From Sorex araneus (Eukaryota > Chordata > Mammalia > Eulipotyphla > Soricidae): 64,000 nt of DNA. Below are positions 11,647 through 23,487 of the stretch, in pieces. The translations under genes and the position numbers were made by a program. The stretch spans positions 141,492,925 through 141,556,924 of the forward strand of contig NC_073304.1 of NCBI RefSeq assembly GCF_027595985.1, given 5' to 3'. Numbering within the stretch: position 1 is the first letter of the stretch; every line of letters starts with the position of its first letter. The notes below the pieces were generated by a model. That model saw nothing but the letters and a program-made list of their open reading frames with translations, did not search any database and was not told the origin of the DNA.

Positions 11647-11814
11647 TCAGGATTCACTCTCATCAATGTCCTTATCTGGATCCTGCTCAGCGGCCTCCTT
11701 CTCCTGCTGCTGTTTCTTCCAAAGTTTGGCCATGGCCAGGAGCTTAAGGTTGGGTTGGTTGGCAGCATCTTCTGGAAAGATGTAATCATAATACTCCTCC
11801 CAGCCAGCATCAGA
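11647..11814 (-). CDS. CRNKL1: CRNKL1 exon 14, terminal coding exon
   Basis: Residues 633-687, [20 protein letters not shown] through the acidic tail, with a TGA stop at 11649-11647. The acceptor is TTTTCTGTAG. Confidence 0.97.
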   Translation of the reverse strand, partial: SDAGWEEYYDYIFPEDAANQPNLKLLAMAKLWKKQQQEKEAAEQDPDKDIDESES

Positions 11815-14800
11815 CTACAGAAAAGTAACAAAAAGGAAACCAAAGTTAAAGATAGCTACCCATGGCTGAGATATTCAGATTTTGGTTAAAGTGGAGGATT
11901 TTTCTGTGAAAACAATTTAACTTTTTCATTTTATGAAATGATATAAAGGTATACTACAGAAGGCCAAAGGGTAGGCAGTTAGAGATTGACAATGAGTAAT
12001 CATCTCTGGATTTAGTATTGCTGTGACTGTAGCTCACTGACAGCCAAAATCCTGGACAAAATAATACTGAAAAAAAAAAAAAAAAGGGAAGAAGTACAGC
12101 TCTTAAAAGTCACCTAAGAAGATAGTGTCTACAACTCTTCTGCGGTTTTAGGTTTAGGCCTTCACATTTTTTAAGATTTACTTAATAATATTACACACTT
12201 ATAAAACCCACTGATTTATACCTACATTATCATTCTGATTACCCTCATCTCCCTACCACCTCCAGTAAGTTGCTTTTTTACTTTCCGAAGACTTTTCTAG
12301 TTCCAGCTTGGACCACAATTTGATTTTTATAGCTTTCTGGTAGATCTCTTCTAATATAAGCCCTTTGAGAGCACCTTTAGGAGGTACCATGAACATTTTG
12401 TGTCTAAAAACCTTCCTATAATCTACATTTTCTCTGACTGGGTTCCACTGAAAAGGTAAGCTACATTTCCCTTCACACTAACTTCCTGCAGATCTAGATC
12501 AACCATCCTTACAAAGCTGTTGCCAGTTCCCTTCTCTGATGGACGGACCATACACACTGCTGTTTCTATAGCTGTCAAGACTGTCACCTAGACACTGTCT
12601 ACTCCCAATCTTTCATTGCAAACATGCCGTTTGGGAGTATAAAATTCAAAATCACTTTCCCTTATGATACAATATACCCGTGAGATACCACTTCAGGGCT
12701 AGCTCTTACCCCATCATCAGTCTGGACCTTTCTCCTCTTCTTGACTTTCTCTGGCATGAGTTTGTCTACTCTCTCTTTATCTGCTACTGTTCCAAATTCA
12801 TCTTCAAAACTTCTCCATGATTCCAGCAGCATAAGTCTCTCTTCCTTTTCTTCACAGTTTCGCATACTTTTGTTAGCTTCTTCATAAATTTGTCTACATT
12901 TAGCCAAACTTCCTTCTTTACCTGAAGACAACTCAAACTGAGCGAAACTGATCCATACCTATTAAAAAAATTCTGTTAAATTAACCATGTCACTCAGAAG
13001 ACAATGTAATGATAATAAAGCTAACTTCCTATTAACACTTGCATTTTATGTATGTGTATATACATACGTACACATATATGTATATATATTTATCTGTTTT
13101 AAGAATATAAAATGTCAACTATGGTTGTTTTTGGTTTCTGGGCCATACCTGGTGGTGCTGAGGCTTACTTCTGGCTGGGGAACCATATAGAGTGCCATAG
13201 AAATTGAACCCAGGTAGGGTACATATACTGCAAGTGCCCGTGCCTGCTGTACTATCTCTCAGGCCCAATAGCAACTATTTTAATAGACTAATGCTGAAGC
13301 AGTTTACTTTTCCCCCCAAAGTTTGTGTAGGTTTACTGACATGCCACATGTGAAAGATTTTTTTGGGTCCTCTTTTTCACACAATTTTTTGGGGGGAGAA
13401 GGGGGATTTTTTTGTTTTGTTTTTGATTTTTGGCCCACATCGGTGATGCTCAGGAGTTATTCCTGGCTCTGTACTCAGGAATTACTCCTGGCAATGTTCA
13501 AGGGACTATGGGATCAAAACCGGGTTGGTCATGTGCAGGGCAAATGCCCTACCCTCTCTACTATCTCTCTGGTCCAAATTTTTTTTTTTGTTTGGGCCAT
13601 ATCTGGTGGTACTCAGGGGTTACTCCTGGCTCTGCAACAGGAATTACTCTTGGTGGTATGTGTGTGCAGGTGGGTGGGTGGGTGGGTGCGGAGAATCATA
13701 TGGGATGCCAGGAATCAAACCTGGGTCAGCTGCATGCAAGGCAAGTGTCTTATCCTCTGTACTATTATTCTCCGACCTCCAACACTTGCAAGATTTAAAA
13801 ACAGGACTTAAGCATTTTTTTTTCTTTTTACACAGTTACTATTTCTCTTTTTTCTTTTTCATGAGTCACCATGAATTTCAAAATCAGAGTTATTCATGAT
13901 TTAGTTTCAGTCATACAATGTTCTAACACATTCAATCCCTTCACTAGTGCCCACTTCTCTCCACCAATGTCCCCAGTTTCCATCCCTCCAGCTTGCCTCT
14001 ATGGCAGGCACTTTTCACCTACTTTCAGCTTCCTGAAGCAGTTTACTTTTATATTCAGTTAGATGTCTGAAATAAGTCTTAAGACATGCAAATATTTTTA
14101 CTTAATCCATGCTGCCCAAATTATTCATACAGTATAAATGTTGACCTGGTTAAGATTTAACCTGAGTGGTACTCGGGTTCTTTTTAAAAGGAAAAACAAA
14201 AAAATTAAAATATCAGTCATAACACAGAATGAAGTATTTCTTTGTAAGACTTTATAATACTTTTTAAGTATTTCTTTGATGATTCAAGTAAAAACAATCT
14301 ATACAGCATGGCTACCTTGACATGCTGTGTCCGCTGAAGCAATCGTCGGTAAAGATTCCGTGTTCTTTCAGTTTCTTCCTGTTCAATTTCAAAATCAATA
14401 TAGGATTTCCAAAGCACCTAAGAAAGATAATCTAATAGGTCAGTCTTGACATTCTAACATTCAAAGAGCAACATGTCCCTACTCAAAACACAAACATCCC
14501 AAACTGAGACATCCTGGAACCTAAACAATTAAGGAACAGAAGACAAGTGGATAAACACTACACTTATATGCAACCCAAAACTTGGCTAGGAAATTTAATT
14601 ATGACACAAAAGGAAAAGGATTCAATTTTTTTCATTCTTGAAGGTTTTTCTGGGGATGGGGGCAGGGGGATGGGACCCACCACACCCAGAGGTGCTCAGG
14701 GCTTCTGGCTCTGCATTTAGGGATTACTCCTGGCATGACTTGGAAGACCGTATGGAATGTCAGGGACTGAACTTGTGCTGGCCATGTGCAGGCAAAAAAC

Positions 14801-17800
14801 CTACCCACTGTACTATTGTACTGGACCCATATTCTTGGAGTTTTAAGAGTGGGCTATTAGCCGAATCTGCATGGCACTGTCATACTGCTGTCCTATGCAA
14901 TTAAAATTTCTGGGTGAAAACAGGTATAGGAAATTTGTGTATACTATCTAAAATTATCAATGTAAATTCCTTGATATGTGTTCAACTCAATGAGCGGAAT
15001 AAACAGCTATCGACCTGCTAAGTACACCCTGCTAAGGACAAGGATGAGTAAGATGTGGTCCAGACAACTAGAGCTGACAGGTGAGGAGTTGAAGTTGACA
15101 ACGGGTACCAGGGACATATAAAAAGCCTGCCCTAATGCAGTCAGTGGGCCCAAACCATTAATACTGGACTCTATTAGTACAAGATTAACAAAATGGCTGG
15201 GTTTTCATGCTCTTGCTATTCAAATTGGCACTAACTGGTGCATATGCTGCCTGAGCCCATGTGCTGCTTGTGCCTACGTGCCCACGTGGCCGAGCACATG
15301 TGTTGCCTGAGCATATGTGTCGCCCGCATCTCCCCTCTTGAGATGTGTTTCATACTTTTGTGTGCAAAGCTCGGTTATGTGTAGGGGCTTCCTCCACCCT
15401 TGGAGAAACCCGTGTTCTCTCTTGAGCACGTTATTTTCACTATTCTCTCTCCCACTTATCCCTTCCTCCTTCCCTCAGAAACCTCTAAATAAAATCTATT
15501 CACTTCTAAAAAAAAAAAAAAATTGGCACTAACTGTGCTTGGCGCCATCTTCTGGCTCCAGTTAAAATCCCAAAGAGATGATTTCTGGACCTAAGCGAAG
15601 ACTTTCTAGTACTGTAGGAGAATGACAATTGTAGTTTCAAGGACATCCTGGTTTAGTTAGGGCCTCTTCAATTGTTGGAACCGGGAGTTGTATTATTTCA
15701 ACCTCTATTTCCCTTTACTTCCAGATGGGACTGTCTGCTTCCTGTCTTAGACCCTTTACCATTCTGCTTGAGAAAAGGAGGAGAGTATCAACTAAGCCCA
15801 TTATGTTCCAGTTCATCCTGGATGTCTGGTATCTGAGAAGAGGGTAATTCCTGCAGCCTATATCCCAAACAGGAAAACCCTAATCTGAGTGGAAAAGACT
15901 GTAGGTTGGTTAAGACTTTTTATGGTCTAAAATGCACACATTTAAGTGGTTATTACTAGAGTGGGGCCGGAGCAATAGTACAGCGGGGAGGGTGTTTGCC
16001 TTGTACGCAGCCGACCCAGGTTCAATCCCTGGCATCCCATATGGTCCCCCAAGCACCGTCAGGAATAATTCCTGAGTGCAGAGCCAGGAGTAACCCCTGA
16101 GCTTCGCTGGGTGTGACCCAAAAAGGAAAAAAAAAAAACAACCCCAAAACCCACCGAAGTATTACTAGAGAATATCTAAACATATTATTCCAACTCCAGT
16201 TCCTCACCTCCGGCATGTCTAGGCGTGGCTGACTGATTGCTAACTCATAGATTGCCCGGGCTCTCTCAATATCGCCAAGGATTGTCTCTAATTCTGCAAA
16301 TTTAATCCAAGATGTACAATTTTCAGGTCCAAATTCCAGGAATTTTTCATAAAGCTTCCGGCATCTGTCAAATTCTCGAAGCTGTAGCTCCAGTTCTATG
16401 TAACCTTTAAATAACTTGTTCTTTGGACATTTGCCTATTGAAGTTCCCTGGAAAATAAAATGACCAAATCATTATGGTAAGTTAATGGGCTCACCTGTAC
16501 CTATTCAAGAAGCTGCTTTCTGCTGAGCAGTAAAACCTGGCAAAAAAAAATATGACAAGCTTTGCTTCCAACCACACTGCTCAGGCCAGTTCCTAAGAGG
16601 TCAGAGGAAGCAAGTATTTTGCTGTGGAGAGGGACAATTCCCACTGGTGTCTCAGAATTGTCTGACAATAACTGGTGGTTTACTTAGTTTCTTAAACTGC
16701 GTCTTGACCCGGAATAGGGCCTTTGTTTTTATACACAAGTGCCATTTATGTAATAATTTTGTATCTCTTTTATTTAATTAAGGAATAACATTTTAAGATA
16801 AAATTTAGATTTCATTTTAGGTTCTATTTAAAGTAAATGATATTTTTACTATACTACATTGTAAATGAAACTTTATTTTAAAACACATTTTTAAGAAGTT
16901 ACACATAACTTAAAAATGTGCATTTTTGCAGGAATCTATGTATTTCTTAGGTATGTCTATGTTTGATCCTTTCAAGAAAATTTTGTTCTTGAACCAAACC
17001 TATGGCTCCCAGGGATCACTCCCAATCGGGCTCAAACGACTATATGAGATGCTGGAGATTTAACCTGAGTGAATCACAAGCAAGGCAAGTGACCAACCTG
17101 TTGTAATATCTCTTGGAGCCTCCATTTAAAAAATCTTAACAAGAGCTGGAAATGTGGCTCAAGTGGAAAAACACATGCCTTGTATGTGCAAGGAACCTGG
17201 GCTTATCCCTGGCATCCATGGCCCCTCGAGTACCACTAAGTACCTCTGCATCCTAGCACTGCCAATGCAAGTTGTACAAAGAGGGGAAAAAAAAAGGGAA
17301 TTTTAGAACAAGTATTAAGAGATATGTTCAATACACAAAAACTTTTGTACAGAATTAGACTAATAATGTTATGGGAAGGCCTGGTAACTATTAAGTTTAA
17401 GATATTAGTACAAAATGTTCATTTCCCCAACCTAAGTGATGTGAGGGGCTAGAGAGATAGTACAGTGGGTAGGGTACTTGCCTTGCACATGGCCAACCTG
17501 GGTTCGATCCCCAGCATCCCATTTGGTCACCCGAGCAGAAGTGATTCCAGTGTACAAAACCAGGTGGAAGCCCTGAGCACTGCAGTGCTTTGTCTCCTAC
17601 TATGCCCTTTCTCACCTCTCCAAAAGAAAAAGTAATGCATTAGAACCAATCTGTTCTCAGCAAGTAAAATGCGGTTGTTGGTCATGTGGGGGAAAGATGA
17701 TGCGGGCCAAATATAGACTAGAGACTGAACGCAATGGCCACTCAACACCTTTTTTGCAAACCACAACACCTAACCAGAGAGAGAGAACAAAAGGGAATTC

Positions 17801-20800
17801 CCTGCCATAGTGGCAGGGTGGGGTGGGGGGAGACGGGACAGGGAAGGGGGGGTGGGATGTTGGGTTTACTGGTGGTGGAGAATGGGCACTGGTGAAGGGA
17901 TGGGTTATCAAACTTTGTAAGGGAGAAACATGAGCACAAAAATGTATAAATCTGTAACTGTACCCTCACGTTGACTCACTAATTAAAAATAAACTATTAA
18001 TTAAAAAAAAAATAAAATAAAATTTTCATATACAAGGGGGATAAAGTGAAAAAAAAAAAAAAAAAAGAACCAATCTGTTCTCAAGGACCGTGTGCTTTCC
18101 ACAGGCCCTGAGTCATAAAAGATGTTAAGTCAATGCCGCTGTAAGGACTACAGTTCTGACTTCCCGTGCAGAACTAATGAAGCGCACTGAGTCTGTTTAC
18201 TTACCAAAGCTCTTCTGGCAAAGGGCAAATTTTTCTGTCTAATTTCAAACTGTGCATATAATAACCACATTTTGGCAAATGTGAACTAGAAAACAAAGCA
18301 CAAAACATCTAGTTTAAGATATATGTTTAGAGTAAATCAAATCGTTGTATTTTAAATTAACAAAAGGCCTAGACATTAGGTTTCCCTAACACTTTAGAGC
18401 TAGGATGTACAGACACCACCATGCAGATACTTTTCTGCAGAAGCTTGCAGCTCTTACTCAGATCTGGCTGTGCTGTGTACACAACAGCCTTCTATTATAG
18501 AAGGTAACTGTTTCTGACACTGGGAAACAGAGCAGAGAGAAACTTTCATTTGAAGAAAACTTACTCTACCCCAGGCATGCTCTCACCTACTCAACTGCCA
18601 AGAAACTGTGTTTCTTCACGTGCTGTTTCTCCTCTGATGTGCTCCCCCTTCAGGCTACTGACTCCAATTACAATCCTATTCTGAATTTCTACAACTTACC
18701 TGCAGCATTCATAATTTAACACAGGAATCCGTACAACTATGCTGTAAAATATTTGTGGGTGAAAAAAGTTTGTTTTCCAGGGTGCTTAGTACAGGGAAAT
18801 GTTCAGCTGAACTTTGTCTTAGTGACTATTTCATAAGGCAGAGAGCAGATTTTTATATCACTGTGTACCTTTTTGTGTGGAATTAGTTCCAAAGATGCTT
18901 GATACACTTGTCTTGTCCTCTCTGGATCCTGTAATGGGTAAGAAATTTCCACAAAATATTAAGGTGTATTGCTAATACTAATTTTACTAATAAAAAGAAA
19001 GGGGTACAGCCTTAACATGGAATGTTTTCACAATCTGCTGTTCCCAAGTTTTAACTCTATTTATGATTAAAAGTATAAAGCCGATAGCCATCAAAGAATC
19101 ACCAAACACAGTCACAGAACTCTAAGAGAATCTCTGTATAAAGGCTTTTTGAAAGTCTAAAAACAAAAAGAAATAGTAATGTTTTCTACCTTATATCAAG
19201 AGCAAAACTAACCTTTTTCTGTTAATGTATGTGTGACATATTTCTGAAAATCTCACTTGATCACTAGTAAAAGCAAAAAGTACAATCTAGCTGCAATCTC
19301 TATTTGCGAGAAAACCAGGAACCAAGTATAGTTAAGTGAAGGACTAGTTGTTTGGTTGCTTATTTTCATATTCAAGTGATACCCAAAAGTACCTCAAGTT
19401 TAAAAAACAAAATAAAACTTATGTCCTGTACCCAGATCTATAGAGTTTAAGATGGTGCTAAGAAAATATATAACCATATAGCTGAAGAGAACCTATAAGA
19501 ATCTAAAACAAAATTCCCTTGTTTTAAAAAACTTAGTTCCTATCCAAACAGCTAAAGTATAGGTGTGTGTGTGGGAGTGGGTGGGCAGGTGGCTTGGGGG
19601 TGGCAGGGGGGGGAGGGGGGCCCCCCCGTCGGGGTGCAGAAGTCGTCATCAACAGTGGACTAGAAGTTAATTTTCTACCTTTGCCTCCAATTCCTCATAA
19701 AGTGCATAGTTGACCCAAAGATAGATGTAGCGCTTCCAATGTCTTTTCTCCTGAATGGGTGGGACATTGGCAATGGCTCTTTCATAGACTTCTCGGACTA
19801 CTTCTTCTTTTGCATCACTTTCCACCAAGCGCAAATAATCAAACCAAGCATCATAATTGTGTGGATTAGCCTGGAAAGACAAGTGATTTAATAAATAAAA
19901 GCAAGAGCAACATTTGCTAGAATACTACAAAATGTGAGCTAAAATAAAGAACCAGACTGACTTTCCATGTTTTTTAGTTGGCGTATCCATTCTATTTCAC
20001 ATTTAAAAAATACTCGGGCTGAAAATACTTCAGTGGTAGAACACTTGCCATATGTCTGCCTGGGTGTGACTTCTGGTGTACACACTTGTGCGCACACACG
20101 CACACCACACACTCCCATCCCACCTCACCCTGAAGATCCAGGTATGTGGTTGAAAGAGGCGGAGCGAATGCCTGACAAGTGTGAGCCCCAGCATCTCCCC
20201 CAACACATACCCATTCACACTCCCACACATGTGTACACCTGGAGATGTGCTGTAGAGAGGTGAAGCAAGTGTCCACCGGACAAGTGCAGGGCCTTCAGTT
20301 CCATCCCAGCACCAGGAGGCTTTTTCTCCCTTTCCGAGCACCTCTGGGTATGGTAGCCCAATTTAAAAAAGTAACGAGTGGCATATTTAAGGTTTTATAA
20401 ATAGAAATGAGAGGGCACAGCAGATGTCCCACTAGGCGCCTTTCACCTACAATCACTCTCCAAATAATAATCAGACGTCTCTTAATTCATAAATGCATTT
20501 GCTGCTATGTATGCTTAGATATTATTTTATCTACACTTAAAATTACAATGGGGGCTGGATCCATAGAACAGCGGGTTTGCTGTTCATTTGCCTTGCATGT
20601 GGCTGACCCAGGTTCGATCCCCAGCATCCCATATGGTCCCTCAAGCACCGCAGGAGTAATTCCTGAGTGCAGAACCAGGAGTAAGCCCTGAGCATCGATG
20701 GGTGTGACCCCTCCCCCCCAAACAAAAAGAAGAAATTACAATGGAATTACACAGTGCTCACTGTGACACCAGTTCTTATTACTGGTAATTTGTCTGGTAA

Positions 20801-23449
20801 TAGATCTTGCTGATTTAATTTAAAACAAATCCTTTGGAGACATCTTAACTAATTTAACTAAGCAAAATTATTTTTCAATACATAGAACAGTAAAGGAAAA
20901 TGCTACTGTCTTTTAATTCAAATCTACTTGCCTTCCAGGCAAGCAACCTGGGTTTGATCCCTGGTATAACATATGGCCCTATGAATCTTACCCAGGAGTG
21001 ATCTGTAAGGACCAAGCCAGTAGAAAGCCCAGGCACAGCTGGATATAGCTCACTCCAACTACAGAAGATGAAAATAAAACCATGTCTTTATCCTTCAAGA
21101 AGTCAAGTGAAAAGGTAATACAAAAAAGTGGGCTTTTCTGATTAAGTCTGACCCTTTCCTTTCTCAAAAATAGATTGCAGTTTTTTCGCTCAAACTTGAA
21201 TACACAACCAGCAATTTACAAAAGGACTTCCAATATTCAGAGCACATCCAAAATTTCGATTGCATTTTCTACCGACAAGTTTGCTCTGCCTGTGGACTAG
21301 CTGTCGATTTATCACTCACGTTACTGTAGCTACTATGAGGCAGCTCGTCTCAGCTCTCTGTGGAGCTAAGTGTCCATACCCGACTCACCTTCACTTCTTC
21401 CTCATACTGGAACCGCCGCTTGCTCACGATGATGTCTTCAATGCCCCGCCTGTCGCCAAACTTCTTCTCAAAAATGGTATAGTTTTTAAAGAGTTCCTGG
21501 GCCTCTTGTTTTGAAATTCTATCCAAAGCATACTTGTATATCACTCGTACCCTTTCAAACTAAAGATAGATAAATGATTATCTTCCACAACATAGTGTTC
21601 TCATTCTCATGACTCAGAAAACTTGACAGCATCAAGCCTTCCTTCTGGAGGCTGGGGAGATAGCTTACAGGGCTGGAGAACAGCATGTCTTCATGCCTGA
21701 GACCCTAAGTTGGATCCTGGGCAACATATGCTCCTACCTGCTCTTAAGTGCAGTTCTGGAGACCCCTGAGACTGTAGGTGGGCCTTGGTGGCTTCCAGCA
21801 CTCTAAGCCCAAGCAGCCTTACATCACTGCACCCTGAGGTTCCTTGAGGATAACTGGGAGACCTCTCCCACCAAATTATCTGCAAGTTTACATTTTAAAG
21901 TCTCATAATGTCCAAAATAAGACCCTTGTCCTTTGTGTCCAGAGCAGTTCAGTCAGGATATAACCATACTTGGAACTCTACCTGTAACATTGCACTTAAC
22001 CTGTCAATGGGATGTCATCTCGACCAAATCGAATTGATACTATTTCTCCCCACCAAACATGGTCTTTCCCAGTCCTAGTAAGCAACACCTATTGTCATCA
22101 ACTTGCTTGCACCCAGAGCTGAGGAAATACCTGATTCCTCTCCTTCCCCCGTTCCCCACATCACCGCTTAACAAGTCCCGTCACGTCTACTTCTTTGTTC
22201 CCCTTGCCAACTTCCCTTTTTCCCTGGACAATTTCAAAAGTCATCCTTCTTCCAATTTTCCATCCATTTCCCAATACAATCTCTAAACAGCTCAAGGCTC
22301 TTCTTATAATATGAATAGGGTGATGCCACCCATGCTACTTAGACATCAATACTTTCCACTGACTAAAAGAATTTGAAGTCCCTATCATGACAGATGGACT
22401 GGAGCGATAGCACAGCGGCACGTGGCCGACCCGGGTTCAATTCCTCCGTCCCACTCGGAGAGCCCAGCAAGCTACCCATGGCGTATTTGATGTCCAAAAA
22501 CAGTATCAACAAGTCTCACAATGGAGACGTTACTGGTGTCCCCTCGAGCAAATCGATGAACAATGAATGGGACAACAGTGCAGTGCTACAGTGGTATCAT
22601 GATAGATAATAAGATTCTACATTAATTTTTTTTGTTTATTAGTCAATCACCCTGAGGTACTGTTACATACTTACAAATGTTCGTGTTTGCCTTTCAGTCA
22701 TACAATGATCGGTTACCCATCCCTCCACCAGTGCCCACTCTCTACCACCAATGATAAGATTCTACTTTTGAACTCAACTCATCTCTCTTAGCTCTATAGG
22801 ATGTAATATTAAGGAATTATTTTACATATTATATTATGGAAGAAAATAACTCATTTATTTAAGAGGACAATCTGTTGTCATTTCATATTCTGTTCTCTGT
22901 TCTGAGTAGTCTGGGTTTTTATTTCTCAGGTTATCACCTTCAAGTATTCAATTACGAAACCAAATGACTCACTTTACATCAAGATATAAAGATTTAATTT
23001 TCAAACAAAGCACAAAAAAATTAAGAGTTACAATCTATAAGCTCAGCCCCCAATTTGAAATTTAGCCACAAATACATACTTTCAGTAATCATACTTATAT
23101 ATTTTATAAATATTTTCTCTAAGATAAGTGTAAATAATCTCACTGTGCACAGGAAGTAATCTCTCCTAAGTTACTACGCATGGTAGTCAATCAAGTTCTT
23201 TTAGATCATTTACCTCTTTCTGATTTTCTTCAAATTTGGCAAAGGCCACATAAAGGTGTTCATCCATATGTTCATCTCCAAAAAATTCAACAGCCCTTTC
23301 ATATACTTTTCGTGCATGGGCAAAATAACCATGTTTTTCTTCAAAGCGGGCATATTTGATCCAATTTTTAACATCCGGATGCACAAGAACAAGTGCAGGG
23401 GAATTAAGGAAATTATCAGGTAAGAGGCAACATGACTTAAAGAAAAACA

Positions 23450-23487
<38 letters not shown>

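Larger units (their letters stand above)
13312..14032 (-). mobile_element. Composite insertion: L1 3' end plus two SINEs between 18-bp duplications
   Basis: CTGAAGCAGTTTACTTTT occurs at 13294-13311 and 14033-14050. Between them lie antisense SINEs (13413-13575, 13580-13785) and an antisense L1 3' end (about 13862-14032). The SINEs probably entered the L1 tail after the L1 inserted. Confidence 0.7.

Noticed and set aside
13323-13811. 162-codon plus-strand ORF
   Set aside because: Antisense reading through two SOR-like SINEs.
20030-20341. Overlapping ORFs in a CA-rich stretch
   Set aside because: Low-complexity CACAC sequence and decayed SINE-like text in a CRNKL1 intron; no splice-compatible homology.
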